Assembly (NCBI GenBank): GCA_045646965.1
Contig: JAZRLR010000003.1
Span: 1 to 64,000 of the forward strand
DNA: 64,000 nt
Origin: HGM04593 sp045646965
GTDB taxonomy: Bacteria; Bacteroidota; Bacteroidia; Bacteroidales; Bacteroidaceae
Direction of reading: 5' to 3'
In this document: positions 33,220 through 43,002 of the stretch, one piece after another
How positions within the stretch are numbered: position 1 is the first letter of the stretch
How the letters are laid out: each line of letters opens with the position of its first letter
The notes under the pieces: generated by a model
Seen by the model: the letters and a program-made list of their open reading frames with translations, nothing else
Told to the model about the DNA's origin: nothing
Databases searched by the model: none
Program-made: the position numbers and the translations under genes

Positions 33220-34521
33220 TTATTTTTGTATTGTTCCCATTAGGTCGAACTCGGTAGCCTCGGTGACAAGCACATTGTAGAACTCGCCTATTTTGAGCTC
33301 GCCCTCACTTGTGTGTATGAGAACTTCGGTATCTACATCGGGCGAGTCGAACTCTGTGCGACCTATATAGAAATCGCCCTCCACCCTGTCGATGATTGTC
33401 TTGAATACCTTGTCTACCTTCGCATCGTTCAGGCGGGTAGATATTCTCTGCTGCACCTCCATAAGACGGTCGAGACGTTCCTGTTTTTTCTTTTTCGACA
33501 CATTGTCGCGGTAGTTCTCTGCCGCGTATGTACCCTCCTCCTCGCTGTAGGCAAATGCACCGAGACGGTCGAACTTGGCCCATTTCACAAAGTCCATAAG
33601 TTCCTCGAAGTCTTTGTCGGTCTCGCCGGGAAAGCCCACCATCATAGTTGTGCGTATGCAGATGCCGGGCACCTCGTTGCGCATTCTCTCAATGAGAGCG
33701 TATGTATCCTCCTTTGTGACGTGACGCTGCATCTTCTTTAGAATCTTTGTGCTCACGTGCTGCAGGGCTATGTCGAGATACTTGCACACATTGTCGCGCT
33801 CACGCATAACACGCAACAGGTCGTAGGGGAAATGCAAGGGATAAGCATAGTGCAGACGTATCCACTCAACGCCCTCTATATCGGAGATTTTTTCCACAAG
33901 CTCGGCTATCGCCTGTTTCTTGTAGAGGTCGATGCCGTAATATGTGAGTTCCTGCGCAATAATCTGGAACTCTTTCACACCCTGCGACACAAGATAACGC
34001 ACCTCGTCGAGAATCTCTTCCATAGGACGTGACACGTGTGCTCCAGTTATTATGGGTATTGCGCAATAGGCACAACGGCGGTTGCAACCCTCCGAAATTT
34101 TCAGGAATGCGTAGTGCGAAGGTGTAGAGAGAACTCTTTCGTGTGCAATCTCGGGCTTGTAGTTCTGCTTGAGGTCGGCAAGCAACTCGTTCCAGTTGAA
34201 TTTGCCATAGAACTTATCAACCTGTGTTATCTCCTCGCTCAACTCCTTGAGGTAACGCTCCGACAGGCAGCCCATCACATAGAGACGCTCGAGCTCGCCT
34301 TTTTCCTTGCGTTCACAAAATTCGAGAATCATATTAATTGACTCCTCCTTTGCGTCGCCAATGAAGCCGCAGGTATTTATCACGGCTATATCGCCACAAG
34401 GGTTCTCACTGTCGTGTGTCACTTCGTAACCACACTCCTCCAATTGACGCATAAGCTGTTCCGAATCTACAAGATTCTTGGAACAGCCCATCGTTATCAC
34501 ATCTACGCAACTTTTCTTCAT
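33220..34521 (-). CDS. rimO: Ribosomal protein S12 methylthiotransferase
   Basis: Radical-SAM enzyme of 433 residues that adds a methylthio group to the conserved aspartate of ribosomal protein S12. The N-terminal UPF0004 domain has MGCSKNLVDSEQL with the first cluster cysteines, the radical-SAM motif is CNRRCAYC (in ISEGCNRRCAYCAIPI), and a C-terminal TRAM domain ends at LMGTIQK. MGCSKN-VDS and the single TRAM domain separate RimO from MiaB. The start is the ATG at 34521; the codon at 34533 is TTG and would overlap ftsY. Confidence 0.95.
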   Translation of the reverse strand: MKKSCVDVITMGCSKNLVDSEQLMRQLEECGYEVTHDSENPCGDIAVINTCGFIGDAKEESINMILEFCERKEKGELERLYVMGCLSERYLKELSEEITQVDKFYGKFNWNELLADLKQNYKPEIAHERVLSTPSHYAFLKISEGCNRRCAYCAIPIITGAHVSRPMEEILDEVRYLVSQGVKEFQIIAQELTYYGIDLYKKQAIAELVEKISDIEGVEWIRLHYAYPLHFPYDLLRVMRERDNVCKYLDIALQHVSTKILKKMQRHVTKEDTYALIERMRNEVPGICIRTTMMVGFPGETDKDFEELMDFVKWAKFDRLGAFAYSEEEGTYAAENYRDNVSKKKKQERLDRLMEVQQRISTRLNDAKVDKVFKTIIDRVEGDFYIGRTEFDSPDVDTEVLIHTSEGELKIGEFYNVLVTEATEFDLMGTIQK

Positions 34522-34525
34522 TTCC

Positions 34526-35479
34526 TTATCCAAAAAGTGAATCTACAAATTCTGCACGGTTGAATATCTGCAGGTGGTCGATACCCTCACCCAGACCAAT
34601 GTATTTAACGGGGATTTTAAACTGGTCGCTGATACCGATGACTACACCGCCCTTTGCTGTGCCGTCGAGTTTTGTTATGGCAAGCGATGTAACCTCGGTA
34701 GCTTTGGTAAACTGTTTTGCCTGCTCAAATGCATTCTGTCCTGTTGAGCCGTCGAGTACCAGGAGTACATCGTTGGGTGCATCGGGCAGAATCTTTTTCA
34801 TCACGTTCTTTATTTTTGTGAGCTCGTTCATAAGTCCCACTTTATTGTGCAGACGGCCTGCAGTGTCTATAATCACTACGTCGGCGCCGTTTGCCACTGC
34901 CGACGAGAGGGTGTCGTAGGCCACCGACGCGGGATCGCTGCCCATACCCTGTTTTATCACGGGTACGTCGGCACGTTTACCCCACTCCACAAGCTGCTCC
35001 ACAGCTGCCGCACGGAATGTGTCGGCCGCACCCAGGTAGACATTCTTGCCGGCCTTCTTGAACTGGTGCGCAAGCTTGCCTATGGTCGTTGTCTTGCCCA
35101 CACCGTTCACGCCCACAACCATAAGTACATAGGGCTTTCCGGCGGTTGTGGGGAAATCGAATGAACCGTTGTCCTCGGTATTGTTTTCCATAAGCAGAGC
35201 CGCAATCTCGTCCTTGAGCAGAGCGTTGAGCTCCGATGTAGACATATATTTGTCGCGTGCGGCACGTGCCTGTATACGCTCAATTATCTTGAGAGTTGTC
35301 TCCACACCCACATCCGAGGTAATGAGAACCTCCTCGAGATTATCGAGTACCTCGTCGTCAATCTGTTTCTTTCCCACGATTGCGCGGGCAATCTTTCCAA
35401 ACACACTCTCCTTGGTCTTCGACAAGCCTTTGTCGAGAACCTCTTTTTTATCTCGTGTAAAAAAACTGAATATTCCCAT
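34526..35479 (-). CDS. ftsY: Signal recognition particle receptor
   Basis: SRP-type GTPase of 317 residues that receives ribosomes with SRP at the inner membrane. The NG domain is complete: helical N domain (SKTKESVFGKIARAIVG...DEVLDNLEEVLITSDVGVETT), G1 GVNGVGKTTTIGKLA, G3 DTAGR, G4 TKLD and the closing GEGIDHLQIFN. The acidic A domain of E. coli FtsY is missing, as usual in Bacteroidetes. Lies 19 bases after lepA and 4 bases before rimO. Confidence 0.96.
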   Translation of the reverse strand: MGIFSFFTRDKKEVLDKGLSKTKESVFGKIARAIVGKKQIDDEVLDNLEEVLITSDVGVETTLKIIERIQARAARDKYMSTSELNALLKDEIAALLMENNTEDNGSFDFPTTAGKPYVLMVVGVNGVGKTTTIGKLAHQFKKAGKNVYLGAADTFRAAAVEQLVEWGKRADVPVIKQGMGSDPASVAYDTLSSAVANGADVVIIDTAGRLHNKVGLMNELTKIKNVMKKILPDAPNDVLLVLDGSTGQNAFEQAKQFTKATEVTSLAITKLDGTAKGGVVIGISDQFKIPVKYIGLGEGIDHLQIFNRAEFVDSLFG

Positions 35480-35497
35480 ATTCCAATAAATAATCTT

Positions 35498-37279
35498 TTA
35501 ATCAAGTTTCAGAACTGCGAGGAAGGCCTTCTGCGGAACCTCCACGTTACCGATCTGTTTCATACGTTTCTTTCCTTTCTTCTGTTTCTCGAGCAGCTTA
35601 CGTTTACGCGACACGTCACCACCGTAACACTTCGCGGTCACATCCTTACGCACCTGCTTGATTGTCTCGCGAGCAATAATTTTTGTACCAATGGCCGCCT
35701 GCAACGCAATGTCGAACTGCTGACGGGGAATGAGGTCGCGCAGCTTCTCACACATCTGTCGGCCGAGGCCGTAGGCATTGTCCACGTGTGTAAGTGTGGA
35801 GAGAGCATCCACAGGCTCGCCATTGAGAAGAATATCGAGTTTTATGAGCTTCGAAGTGCGGAACCCAGCGGGGTGATAGTCGAATGAGGCATATCCCTTT
35901 GATATGCTCTTGAGCTTGTCATAGAAGTCGATTACAATCTCACCGAGCGGAAGAAGGAATCTTATATCGACACGGTTACCTGTAATAAACTCCTGTTTTA
36001 CGAGCTCACCGCGCTTCGAGAGACAGAGTGTCATAATGGGGCCGATATATTCGGCGCGGGTAATGATACTTGCGTTTATATAGGGCTCCTCGATGTGGTC
36101 GATGAGTGTCTGGTCGGGCATACCGCCGGGGTTGTGTACCTCCTGCACATTGCCTTGTTTGTCATACACCATATAGGAAACGTTGGGCACTGTGGTGATT
36201 ACGCTCATATCGAACTCGCGGTCGAGACGCTCCTGCACAATCTCCATATGGAGAAGTCCCAGGAATCCGCAACGGAAACCGAATCCCAGAGCCGCCGACG
36301 ACTCGGGCGAGAATGTGAGCGAAGCATCGTTCAACTGCAATTTCTCGAGGCTGGCACGCAGGTCCTCGTAGTCCTCGGCCTCTATGGGATATACACCGGC
36401 AAACACCATAGGCTTTACCTCCTCGAATCCTGCAATGGCCGACGAGCAGGGGCGCGCGATGTGTGTAATAGTATCACCCACTTTCACCTCGCGCGAGGTC
36501 TTGATTCCCGAAATGATATATCCCACATCTCCGGTGCGCAGTTCCTGACGGGGAGAGAGTTCCATTTTAAGCACTCCAATTTCATCGGCGTCATATTCCT
36601 TGCCGGTATTGAAGAATTTCACCTTGTCGCCCTTGCGCAACACACCGTTTGTAATTTTGAAGTATGCGATGATACCGCGGAAAGAGTTGAACACAGAGTC
36701 GAAGATAAGTGCCTGCAAGGGTGCTTCCTCGTCGCCCACGGGAGCGGGGATGCGCTCTACCACAGCACGCAGAATCTCCTCTACGCCCATACCTGTCTTG
36801 CCCGACGCCTCGATGATATCCTCGCGGTCGCAACCTATGAGGTCGATGATTTCGTCCTTCACCTCCTCGGGCATAGCGTTTACCATATCGCATTTGTTTA
36901 TCACAGGAATAATCTCCAGGCCTTGGTCTACCGCCATATAGAGGTTAGAGATTGTCTGTGCCTGCACACCCTGCGTTGCATCTACCACAAGTAGCGCGCC
37001 CTCGCAAGCTGCGATTGAGCGCGACACCTCATAAGAGAAATCGACGTGTCCCGGGGTGTCGATGAGGTTAAGAGTATATTTCTCGTTATTGTAGAAATAC
37101 TCCATCTGTATGGCGTGGCTCTTGATTGTGATACCGCGCTCTTTCTCCAAGTCCATATTATCGAGCATCTGGCCCTCGGTGATATTGATTGTCTTTGTAG
37201 TCTCCAAAAGACGGTCGGCGAGAGTCGATTTTCCGTGGTCGATGTGTGCAATGATGCAGAAATTTCTGATTTTATCCAT
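35498..37279 (-). CDS. lepA: Elongation factor 4
   Basis: Translational GTPase of 593 residues acting on stalled or initiating ribosomes. G motifs AHIDHGKST, DTPGHVDF and NKCD are intact, followed by domains II and III, and the EF4-specific C-terminal domain with CYGGDVSRKRKLLEKQKKGK. The ATG at 37279 begins the conserved MDKIRNFCIIAHIDHG; the codon at 37300 is TTG and is rejected. First gene of the lepA-ftsY-rimO-HU group. Confidence 0.97.
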   Translation of the reverse strand: MDKIRNFCIIAHIDHGKSTLADRLLETTKTINITEGQMLDNMDLEKERGITIKSHAIQMEYFYNNEKYTLNLIDTPGHVDFSYEVSRSIAACEGALLVVDATQGVQAQTISNLYMAVDQGLEIIPVINKCDMVNAMPEEVKDEIIDLIGCDREDIIEASGKTGMGVEEILRAVVERIPAPVGDEEAPLQALIFDSVFNSFRGIIAYFKITNGVLRKGDKVKFFNTGKEYDADEIGVLKMELSPRQELRTGDVGYIISGIKTSREVKVGDTITHIARPCSSAIAGFEEVKPMVFAGVYPIEAEDYEDLRASLEKLQLNDASLTFSPESSAALGFGFRCGFLGLLHMEIVQERLDREFDMSVITTVPNVSYMVYDKQGNVQEVHNPGGMPDQTLIDHIEEPYINASIITRAEYIGPIMTLCLSKRGELVKQEFITGNRVDIRFLLPLGEIVIDFYDKLKSISKGYASFDYHPAGFRTSKLIKLDILLNGEPVDALSTLTHVDNAYGLGRQMCEKLRDLIPRQQFDIALQAAIGTKIIARETIKQVRKDVTAKCYGGDVSRKRKLLEKQKKGKKRMKQIGNVEVPQKAFLAVLKLD

Positions 37280-37380
37280 ATATCGTTTAACTATTTTCAA
37301 AAAAGTTTATTGTGCGATTACGTGCTGCGTTCGTTGCGTGCATAAGCACTTGTTTCTTCCCACTCTCTTGCAAGTAATCG

Positions 37381-37406
37381 CAGTCGCACAAGCGACTGCA
37401 AAGATA
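37381..37406 (-). promoter_or_regulatory. -7 box and palindrome upstream of lepA
   Basis: Minus strand TATCTTTG at 37406-37399 is a full -7 match. Directly after it CAGTCGC (37381-37387) and GCGACTG (37392-37398) form a palindrome that would cover the transcription start, as an operator might. The leader to lepA would be about 115 bases. Confidence 0.45.
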
Positions 37407-37472
37407 ATAAATAAATTTTATATATAATATATTATAATAACAACAAATGCCCCGCACACGGCTACACACAAA

Positions 37473-37505
37473 TAAAAAAGCGACCGACTTTTAAAGGTCG
37501 GTCGC
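37473..37505 (-). terminator. Terminator of the AsmA-like gene
   Basis: GCGACCGAC (37480-37488) pairs with GTCGGTCGC (37497-37505). On the minus strand the stem is followed by TTTTTT. Confidence 0.9.
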
Positions 37506-37527
37506 CAAATATAATCCTATGCAACGA

Positions 37528-40056
37528 TTATTTCTTTTTGAAGAGGTCGAGAGCTTTGTTTATTAGTTTGTCGGCAACCTCTTTTTTTATGTCTGTGCTC
37601 TCGGTAGTTGTCTCCTCACCGCTTGCACTCTCGCTGCTTGTGCCAAGCAACTTATCTATGGCACTGCTTGCAGCTTTTGCCGCAGCTTTCTTTGCAAGAG
37701 ACTCCATATCTATGCTCACCTTGGGAGAGGTAAATGTGCCACCTATGAGCATATCCACCGTGCCGAGCTGTGAGAGCTTGCCCACAGATGTGGGAATGGT
37801 TATTTCGCCCTTGTAATCGATTGTCTGGTCGAGTCCGGTGCTACCCGAAAGATTCATTTTGTAGTCGCCGAGCTTTATATCGAAAGGCTTTGTGTTTACG
37901 CGGCCGTCCTTGATTGTGAAATCGATTTTCAGGTCTTTCACGCGAGTATCTTTGAGCGAAGGTTTGTTCAAGATGTCGGCAACTGTTTGAATTACCGTTA
38001 CATTGTTCAGGCTCAAGTCGTTTGTCGAGAGTGAGCCGCTACCTGTGAGGCTCTGCAGCACGGGCGACATAGTCTCGTCGAGCTTTGTGTCTATGCTCAC
38101 GCTGCCCGAGAAATTTCCTGTGAGACCGCTGAACACAGGAGCAAGTTTACGCACCACATTCAAGTCGTTATATGCCTTGGCAAAGACAATTTTATTAAGT
38201 TTAAACGAAGCGTTGAACTGCGGTTCTGCCTCCTTGGGAGTATAATAATAACCGTTCACTACAACCTCGCCGCCCATTGTGTTGAGCGATAGATTTTTCA
38301 TATTCACCTTGCTGTTTTTTACCACGAGCGAGCCTTTCAAATTCTCAAACGACATATTGTCGAAAAGCACTTTCTTGAAAGATGCCTGCATAGAGAAATC
38401 GATATTGTCGGGAATCTCTATTATGCCCATTGCCACGGTATCGGCTGCGGCGGCCTGCTCCTCGGCTGCGGGCACGGCAGTGCTGTCGGTAGTCATAAAA
38501 TCGTTGAGATTAAAATAGCTGCTGCTCACGTTGAGCGTACCCTTGAGAGTGGTGCCTTTGAGTGCGTAACCGAGATAATTCTCGAACTTGCTATCGAGCA
38601 CAATATCGTTCTTGCCGATATTTACAGCCGTCTCGCTCAATTTGAGATATTGAGGAGTGAATGTGAGAAGAGATTTCTTTATATCCACATCGGGCATATC
38701 CTCCATTGCAAGCGACATATTTGCGAGACGCACACTACCCTGCGCCTTTATCTTGTCGTACTGTTCTTTCTCTATGCTCGACATACGTCCCTTGATATTT
38801 ATATCGGCATCTACCACTCCATTCAACTCCATATCCTCGAGAGGATATATATCCTTCACTTTGCCCAAATCGAGCTTGCCCTTGGCCGAAGCATCGAAGG
38901 CAAGATCGCTCATAGGTGTCTGCATTGTAGCCTGCAGGCTGAAGGGATTCCCTGCCATAACAAAGTTGAACGGATTGACATTTATAACCGTGGCATCGAG
39001 CGAGCCGCCGGGGTTGTTTACCGTTGCCGCGATATTTATCTTGTTTACGGCAGCGGGCAGGTCGGGGTATTGAAACATCGCATCCTCCACATTGAAGGCG
39101 AGGCTGAACTCGGGCACTATGCTGTCGCCCTGCATCAAGCCCTTTGCATAGGCGGTGAGAGAGGCCTTACCGTCGGTGCGCAGTCCCTCAAAATCTTTTG
39201 TATATATCGCAGGCACGAGCGAGAGTATCTCTTTGAAGCCTATTTTATTACTTCCCAGCTTTACATCCATCTCCACATCGTCGCCCACAAGCGCAACCCA
39301 TCCGTCGAGAGCTGTCTCTATGGCATTGAGGCGCAAGGTATTCTTGTCAAATGTGAAACGGCTGTTCTCGAGGTCGGCATCTATCTTCATATCTGCCGCA
39401 ATCTTGGCTTTGTTCAAGAAGGGGACATCCTCCATCTTGAATGTAACAGCCTTTGTCTGCACGTTGAGGTCGAGGAGTGTACGGCTGTTGCCGAAATCTC
39501 CCGAACAGGTGGCGTCGAGCTTTTCTACCTCGGCATACATATTACCCTGCCTGTCGTCGTAAACAAGATTGAAATTGCGCACTGCAAGTTCCTGCAATTT
39601 GATGCGGAAAGGCGACACCTCGGTGGTGTCCTCTGCCACTACCTCCTCGCTCTCGTCTGTGGGCTTCATCACATCCCAGTTTACACTGCCGTCGGGCAGC
39701 ACAATAGCCTTGAGCGAAACGCCGTCGAGCAGAACGGTCGAAATCTCATAACCCTCGTCTCCGAAGAGTGACATAAGATTAACCGAAGCCGTTATCTCCT
39801 CGGCACTCACAAGGGTATCGCCTGCAAAGGCATCTACTCCCTTGAGATAGAAATCATTGAGTGTCACAGAGGCCTGCGGAAAATCGCTTATAAGGCTGAT
39901 TCCCAATTTTCTAAAGTCGAACTCGGCGTTCAACAGTTTATTTCCCTCCTGCTTTACGAGAGTTTCAATCTTCTCGGTAAAGAGCAGTGGCAAAGTCACA
40001 AGTAACAGCACAATCACAATAATTGTCGCAAGTGTGATTTTTAAGAACTTCTTCAT
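37528..40056 (-). CDS. AsmA family envelope protein
   Basis: Large envelope protein of 842 residues anchored by one N-terminal membrane segment (KITLATIIVIVLLLVTLPLLF, residues 4-24). The AsmA N-terminal signature LNAEFDFRKLGISLISDFPQ follows, then long stretches of beta strands, and the AsmA_2-type C-terminal region with LSLNNVTVIQTVADILNKP and GLDQTIDYKGEITIP. The tail is Lys/Ser/Glu-rich. Proteins of this group form long beta-grooves between membranes and are linked to phospholipid transport. The ATG at 40056 is chosen because it starts at the membrane anchor; the extension to 40164 adds 36 residues that are not signal-like. Confidence 0.88.
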   Translation of the reverse strand: MKKFLKITLATIIVIVLLLVTLPLLFTEKIETLVKQEGNKLLNAEFDFRKLGISLISDFPQASVTLNDFYLKGVDAFAGDTLVSAEEITASVNLMSLFGDEGYEISTVLLDGVSLKAIVLPDGSVNWDVMKPTDESEEVVAEDTTEVSPFRIKLQELAVRNFNLVYDDRQGNMYAEVEKLDATCSGDFGNSRTLLDLNVQTKAVTFKMEDVPFLNKAKIAADMKIDADLENSRFTFDKNTLRLNAIETALDGWVALVGDDVEMDVKLGSNKIGFKEILSLVPAIYTKDFEGLRTDGKASLTAYAKGLMQGDSIVPEFSLAFNVEDAMFQYPDLPAAVNKINIAATVNNPGGSLDATVINVNPFNFVMAGNPFSLQATMQTPMSDLAFDASAKGKLDLGKVKDIYPLEDMELNGVVDADINIKGRMSSIEKEQYDKIKAQGSVRLANMSLAMEDMPDVDIKKSLLTFTPQYLKLSETAVNIGKNDIVLDSKFENYLGYALKGTTLKGTLNVSSSYFNLNDFMTTDSTAVPAAEEQAAAADTVAMGIIEIPDNIDFSMQASFKKVLFDNMSFENLKGSLVVKNSKVNMKNLSLNTMGGEVVVNGYYYTPKEAEPQFNASFKLNKIVFAKAYNDLNVVRKLAPVFSGLTGNFSGSVSIDTKLDETMSPVLQSLTGSGSLSTNDLSLNNVTVIQTVADILNKPSLKDTRVKDLKIDFTIKDGRVNTKPFDIKLGDYKMNLSGSTGLDQTIDYKGEITIPTSVGKLSQLGTVDMLIGGTFTSPKVSIDMESLAKKAAAKAASSAIDKLLGTSSESASGEETTTESTDIKKEVADKLINKALDLFKKK

Positions 40057-40140
40057 ATTTCGTTTATTTAAATTATTTCTTTTGCGGCACACAAAGAGAG
40101 CCCCCTGCGTTTGCCGCACCTCGCTTGACAAAGCTACAAA

Positions 40141-40183
40141 TAGACCAAAATTTAACCGTCGCAAACGGTTAAATTTTGGTCTA
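40141..40183 (-). terminator. Long hairpin terminator of the hexosaminidase operon
   Basis: Perfect 19-bp stem (40141-40159 with 40165-40183) and 5-base loop CGCAA, ten bases after the GH20 stop codon. The T-run on the minus strand is short. Confidence 0.8.
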
Positions 40184-40192
40184 TTTTATCTC

Positions 40193-41824
40193 TTATTTAA
40201 AGACGTGCTTACCATAGTTCACACCTCGCAAACGATAGTACTCGTCCTCCTGCTGCAAACGCTCGAGGAAGCATTTGTAACTACGTTTCTCTTGAGGAGT
40301 CCAGCCCGCCTCGGCAACTGCGGCGAGACGCGGCAACATAAGGTATTGCACAATGTCGGCTTCTTCAACCCACTCTGTCCAGAAGTTGGCCTGAACACCC
40401 AGGTATTTCTCTTGCAGATTCTCGGGGACATTATTCATCGGCACATAGTTATATACCCTCTCAACGGTCTCATCGCCGTAGCCCTGCGAACGAGGTTCTG
40501 TTTCGAGTTTCGACTGTCTGCGGTTTATGTAATAGGGAATCTGGGGCGAGAGAATTGTGTAGTGTCCGCGGGCGGCGGCATCTTTTGCAGCGCCGTCGGC
40601 TCCTATCCACGCCATAATTGTTATGTCGTTTCCAAGCGGTTCTGTGTTACCGTGCAGCACCTCGTTCCAGAATATCAGTTTACGCTGCTCGGCTGCAGGT
40701 TTCTGCGCAATGTGCTCCTTTATCTGTCTGTAGAAATCGACCTGCAGGTCGCGGTAGTTTTTTGAACCTATCGAAGCAAGCATCTTTTGACAATCGGCGT
40801 TGCGTTCCCACTTATTTGTGGGGCACTCGTCACCGCCGAGGTGTATGTAACCGAAGGGGAAAATCTCTGTGAGCTCGTCTATCACATCCTTTGCAAACTG
40901 CACGGCTGCAGGATTGGCCACGTTTATCACATCGCCCGACACGCCTTGCCACAGCCACACCTCGTGGGAATTCTCGGGGTCGCAGGCAAGAATCTCGGGA
41001 TACGAAGCCACGGCAGCCTGTGAGTGTCCGGGGATATCTACCTCGGGAACAATTTCTATGAAACGCTCGCGAGCGTACGCAACCACCTCCTTGGCATCTT
41101 TTTTGGAATAGAAACCGCCATACAGAATGCCGTCGGGTTTCACATCGCCCCAGCCAAGCACCTTGCTCTGACGCCACGCACCTGTCTCGGTGAGCTTGGG
41201 ATATTTCTTTATCTCGATGCGCCAGCCCTGGTCTTCGGTGAGATGCCAATGGAAACGGTTCATCTTGTAGGCTGCCATAACATCGATAATCTTCATTATC
41301 TCCTCCTTGCCATAGAAATGACGTCCCTCGTCGAGCATAAATCCGCGCCACGAGAATCGCGGCTCGTCCTCAATGCTTATGCAGGGCACGCTCCACTCTT
41401 TCACAGTCTTGTCGGACACAACAGCCATCACATTACGTGGCATAAGTTGCTTGAGTGTCTGCAGGGCATAGAAGAAACCGGCAGGCTTTGAGGCTGCGAT
41501 GATAATTTTCTCCTTCTGCACATCGAGGGTGTAACCTTCGGCAGCTATGTTTTTGTCGAGATTCAGGACAATGCTTGCCTTGTCGCTCTTCTTTGTCTTT
41601 TTAACCGACACACCCGTCGCTTTTTTGAAATCGCGGGCAAAGCTCTTCAAAATATTATATACACTGTCGCCGTCGTATGCCGGGACAAAAACTTTCACCT
41701 TGTCACCAAAGACAAAGGCTCCCTCCCCCACGCTCATCTTTGCGGGCTGCGGAATTAGTGAGATACCGTTGGCATATACCGACAGAGTCAGCATAAGCAA
41801 AAGGGTGAATAGAACTTTTCTCAT
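40193..41824 (-). CDS. Beta-N-acetylhexosaminidase, GH20
   Basis: Secreted glycoside hydrolase of 543 residues removing terminal beta-linked GlcNAc or GalNAc from glycans, by substrate-assisted catalysis. A signal peptide (ends near ANG, residue 20), the GH20b domain (about 22-145) and the GH20 barrel starting at FSWRGFMLDEGRHF are present. The catalytic pair Asp332-Glu333 is in HLGGDECP. Last gene of a minus-strand group whose other members are metabolic; the link is positional (6-base gap). Confidence 0.94.
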   Translation of the reverse strand: MRKVLFTLLLMLTLSVYANGISLIPQPAKMSVGEGAFVFGDKVKVFVPAYDGDSVYNILKSFARDFKKATGVSVKKTKKSDKASIVLNLDKNIAAEGYTLDVQKEKIIIAASKPAGFFYALQTLKQLMPRNVMAVVSDKTVKEWSVPCISIEDEPRFSWRGFMLDEGRHFYGKEEIMKIIDVMAAYKMNRFHWHLTEDQGWRIEIKKYPKLTETGAWRQSKVLGWGDVKPDGILYGGFYSKKDAKEVVAYARERFIEIVPEVDIPGHSQAAVASYPEILACDPENSHEVWLWQGVSGDVINVANPAAVQFAKDVIDELTEIFPFGYIHLGGDECPTNKWERNADCQKMLASIGSKNYRDLQVDFYRQIKEHIAQKPAAEQRKLIFWNEVLHGNTEPLGNDITIMAWIGADGAAKDAAARGHYTILSPQIPYYINRRQSKLETEPRSQGYGDETVERVYNYVPMNNVPENLQEKYLGVQANFWTEWVEEADIVQYLMLPRLAAVAEAGWTPQEKRSYKCFLERLQQEDEYYRLRGVNYGKHVFK

Positions 41825-41830
41825 AACTGT

Positions 41831-42526
41831 TTATTTTTCTTTTGACATAACTGCTGCAATCGACAGCAAAAGGCCGAGCACAATGCTCAACGATGCTGCA
41901 AAGAGCACCTGATATGCAGCGGGCAACATAAAAGTGATTGTGTGAGCGGGAATCCAGAACAAGGGAATTGTGCGTTTGAACACAAAGCCCCACTGCACTT
42001 TCCAATTGAGCGTCGAGATAATCTCTCCAAATTTTATGAGCGTCACAAGTGACGACAGCTTACCCCCGCAGTTGAGAATATGTGTGTCGGTAACCTTGTG
42101 AACGGTCATAAACATAGGTGCAAAGAATGTGTTCATCGCTGTGGAAATGCAGAGTGCATCGATGAATTTCTTCCAACTGCAGCTATCGTCCATAGCGGCC
42201 GACATACCCTCGAGCCCCCAAGACTCAAGCATAGGAGGTACACCGTTTGAGAAAATCTTCATCGCAACGGCAATCATCACACCCAAGATACCCCACACGA
42301 TGGAGCGGGGAATAATTCCGTATCCTTTATATGTGTAAACACCCTGTTTAATGCGCAAACCGAGCATTTCGCCCACCGATGAAAGTATCATAAACTTCAC
42401 AAAGGCCATAAGGTAAGGATGTGCGGCATTTGTGCTTTTGTAGAACTCAAATACCGTGTCGCTCACAAAGAACGGCAGAAGCAGAGCTGTAACTGCTGCA
42501 ATAAATACAATATCTATCTTTTTCAT
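41831..42526 (-). CDS. Conserved inner-membrane protein
   Basis: Protein of 231 residues with about five hydrophobic segments (6-24, 41-52, 76-93, 119-137, 191-225). The end FWIPAHTITFMLPAAYQVLF followed by a long hydrophobic helix recurs in Bacteroidetes membrane proteins annotated as Mpv17/PMP22-like. I cannot confirm that family. Function unknown. Between the ACT protein gene (21-base gap) and the GH20 gene. Confidence 0.65.
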   Translation of the reverse strand: MKKIDIVFIAAVTALLLPFFVSDTVFEFYKSTNAAHPYLMAFVKFMILSSVGEMLGLRIKQGVYTYKGYGIIPRSIVWGILGVMIAVAMKIFSNGVPPMLESWGLEGMSAAMDDSCSWKKFIDALCISTAMNTFFAPMFMTVHKVTDTHILNCGGKLSSLVTLIKFGEIISTLNWKVQWGFVFKRTIPLFWIPAHTITFMLPAAYQVLFAASLSIVLGLLLSIAAVMSKEK

Positions 42527-42547
42527 AATATATTAATTCATAATATA

Positions 42548-42991
42548 TTAATCAAATTTCACCATCTTTGAGAGAAGCTCCTCAATTGTGCACGACTCAA
42601 TACCGTTGCGCTGCATAGCGTCGGCAGCCTTCAACGTGTTGGGCACTTTTATAATTACATAAGAGTTGTCGCCAAACGAGAAGCAATACATATACTCTAT
42701 GCTGATATTTGAGAGAGAGAGTTTTTTAATCTTCTCATAGAAGCCACCAACTTGATTTCCGCAAGAAATTACAATGACATCCGACATATTTATTGCCACA
42801 TTGTTCTCGTGCAGAATGGCGTGGGCTCTTTCGTTATTTGTGGTAATGAGACGCAGGATTCCGAACTCCGATGTATCGGAAACGGTAGCTGCGATTATAC
42901 CCACGTTGGCCTTTGCAAGAATTTCCATAATCTCATAAAGACGGCCCGACTTATTCTCCAAAAATATTGATATCTGTTTTACTGTGCTCAT
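42548..42991 (-). CDS. Tandem ACT domain protein
   Basis: Small protein of 147 residues made of two ACT domains (about 4-70 and 74-140): VKQISIFLENKSGRLYEIME opens the first, LSLSNISIEYMYCFSFGDNS lies in the second. ACT domains bind amino acids. In Bacteroidetes and archaea this protein commonly accompanies phenylacetate-CoA ligase, as here (11-base gap), and is thought to sense aromatic or other amino acids for that pathway. Confidence 0.9.
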   Translation of the reverse strand: MSTVKQISIFLENKSGRLYEIMEILAKANVGIIAATVSDTSEFGILRLITTNNERAHAILHENNVAINMSDVIVISCGNQVGGFYEKIKKLSLSNISIEYMYCFSFGDNSYVIIKVPNTLKAADAMQRNGIESCTIEELLSKMVKFD

Positions 42992-43002
42992 AATTCTTAT
43001 AT

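Noticed and set aside
38650..39771. Plus-strand open frame of 373 codons
   Set aside because: Shadow of the AsmA-like gene, His/Tyr/Cys-rich nonsense composition.
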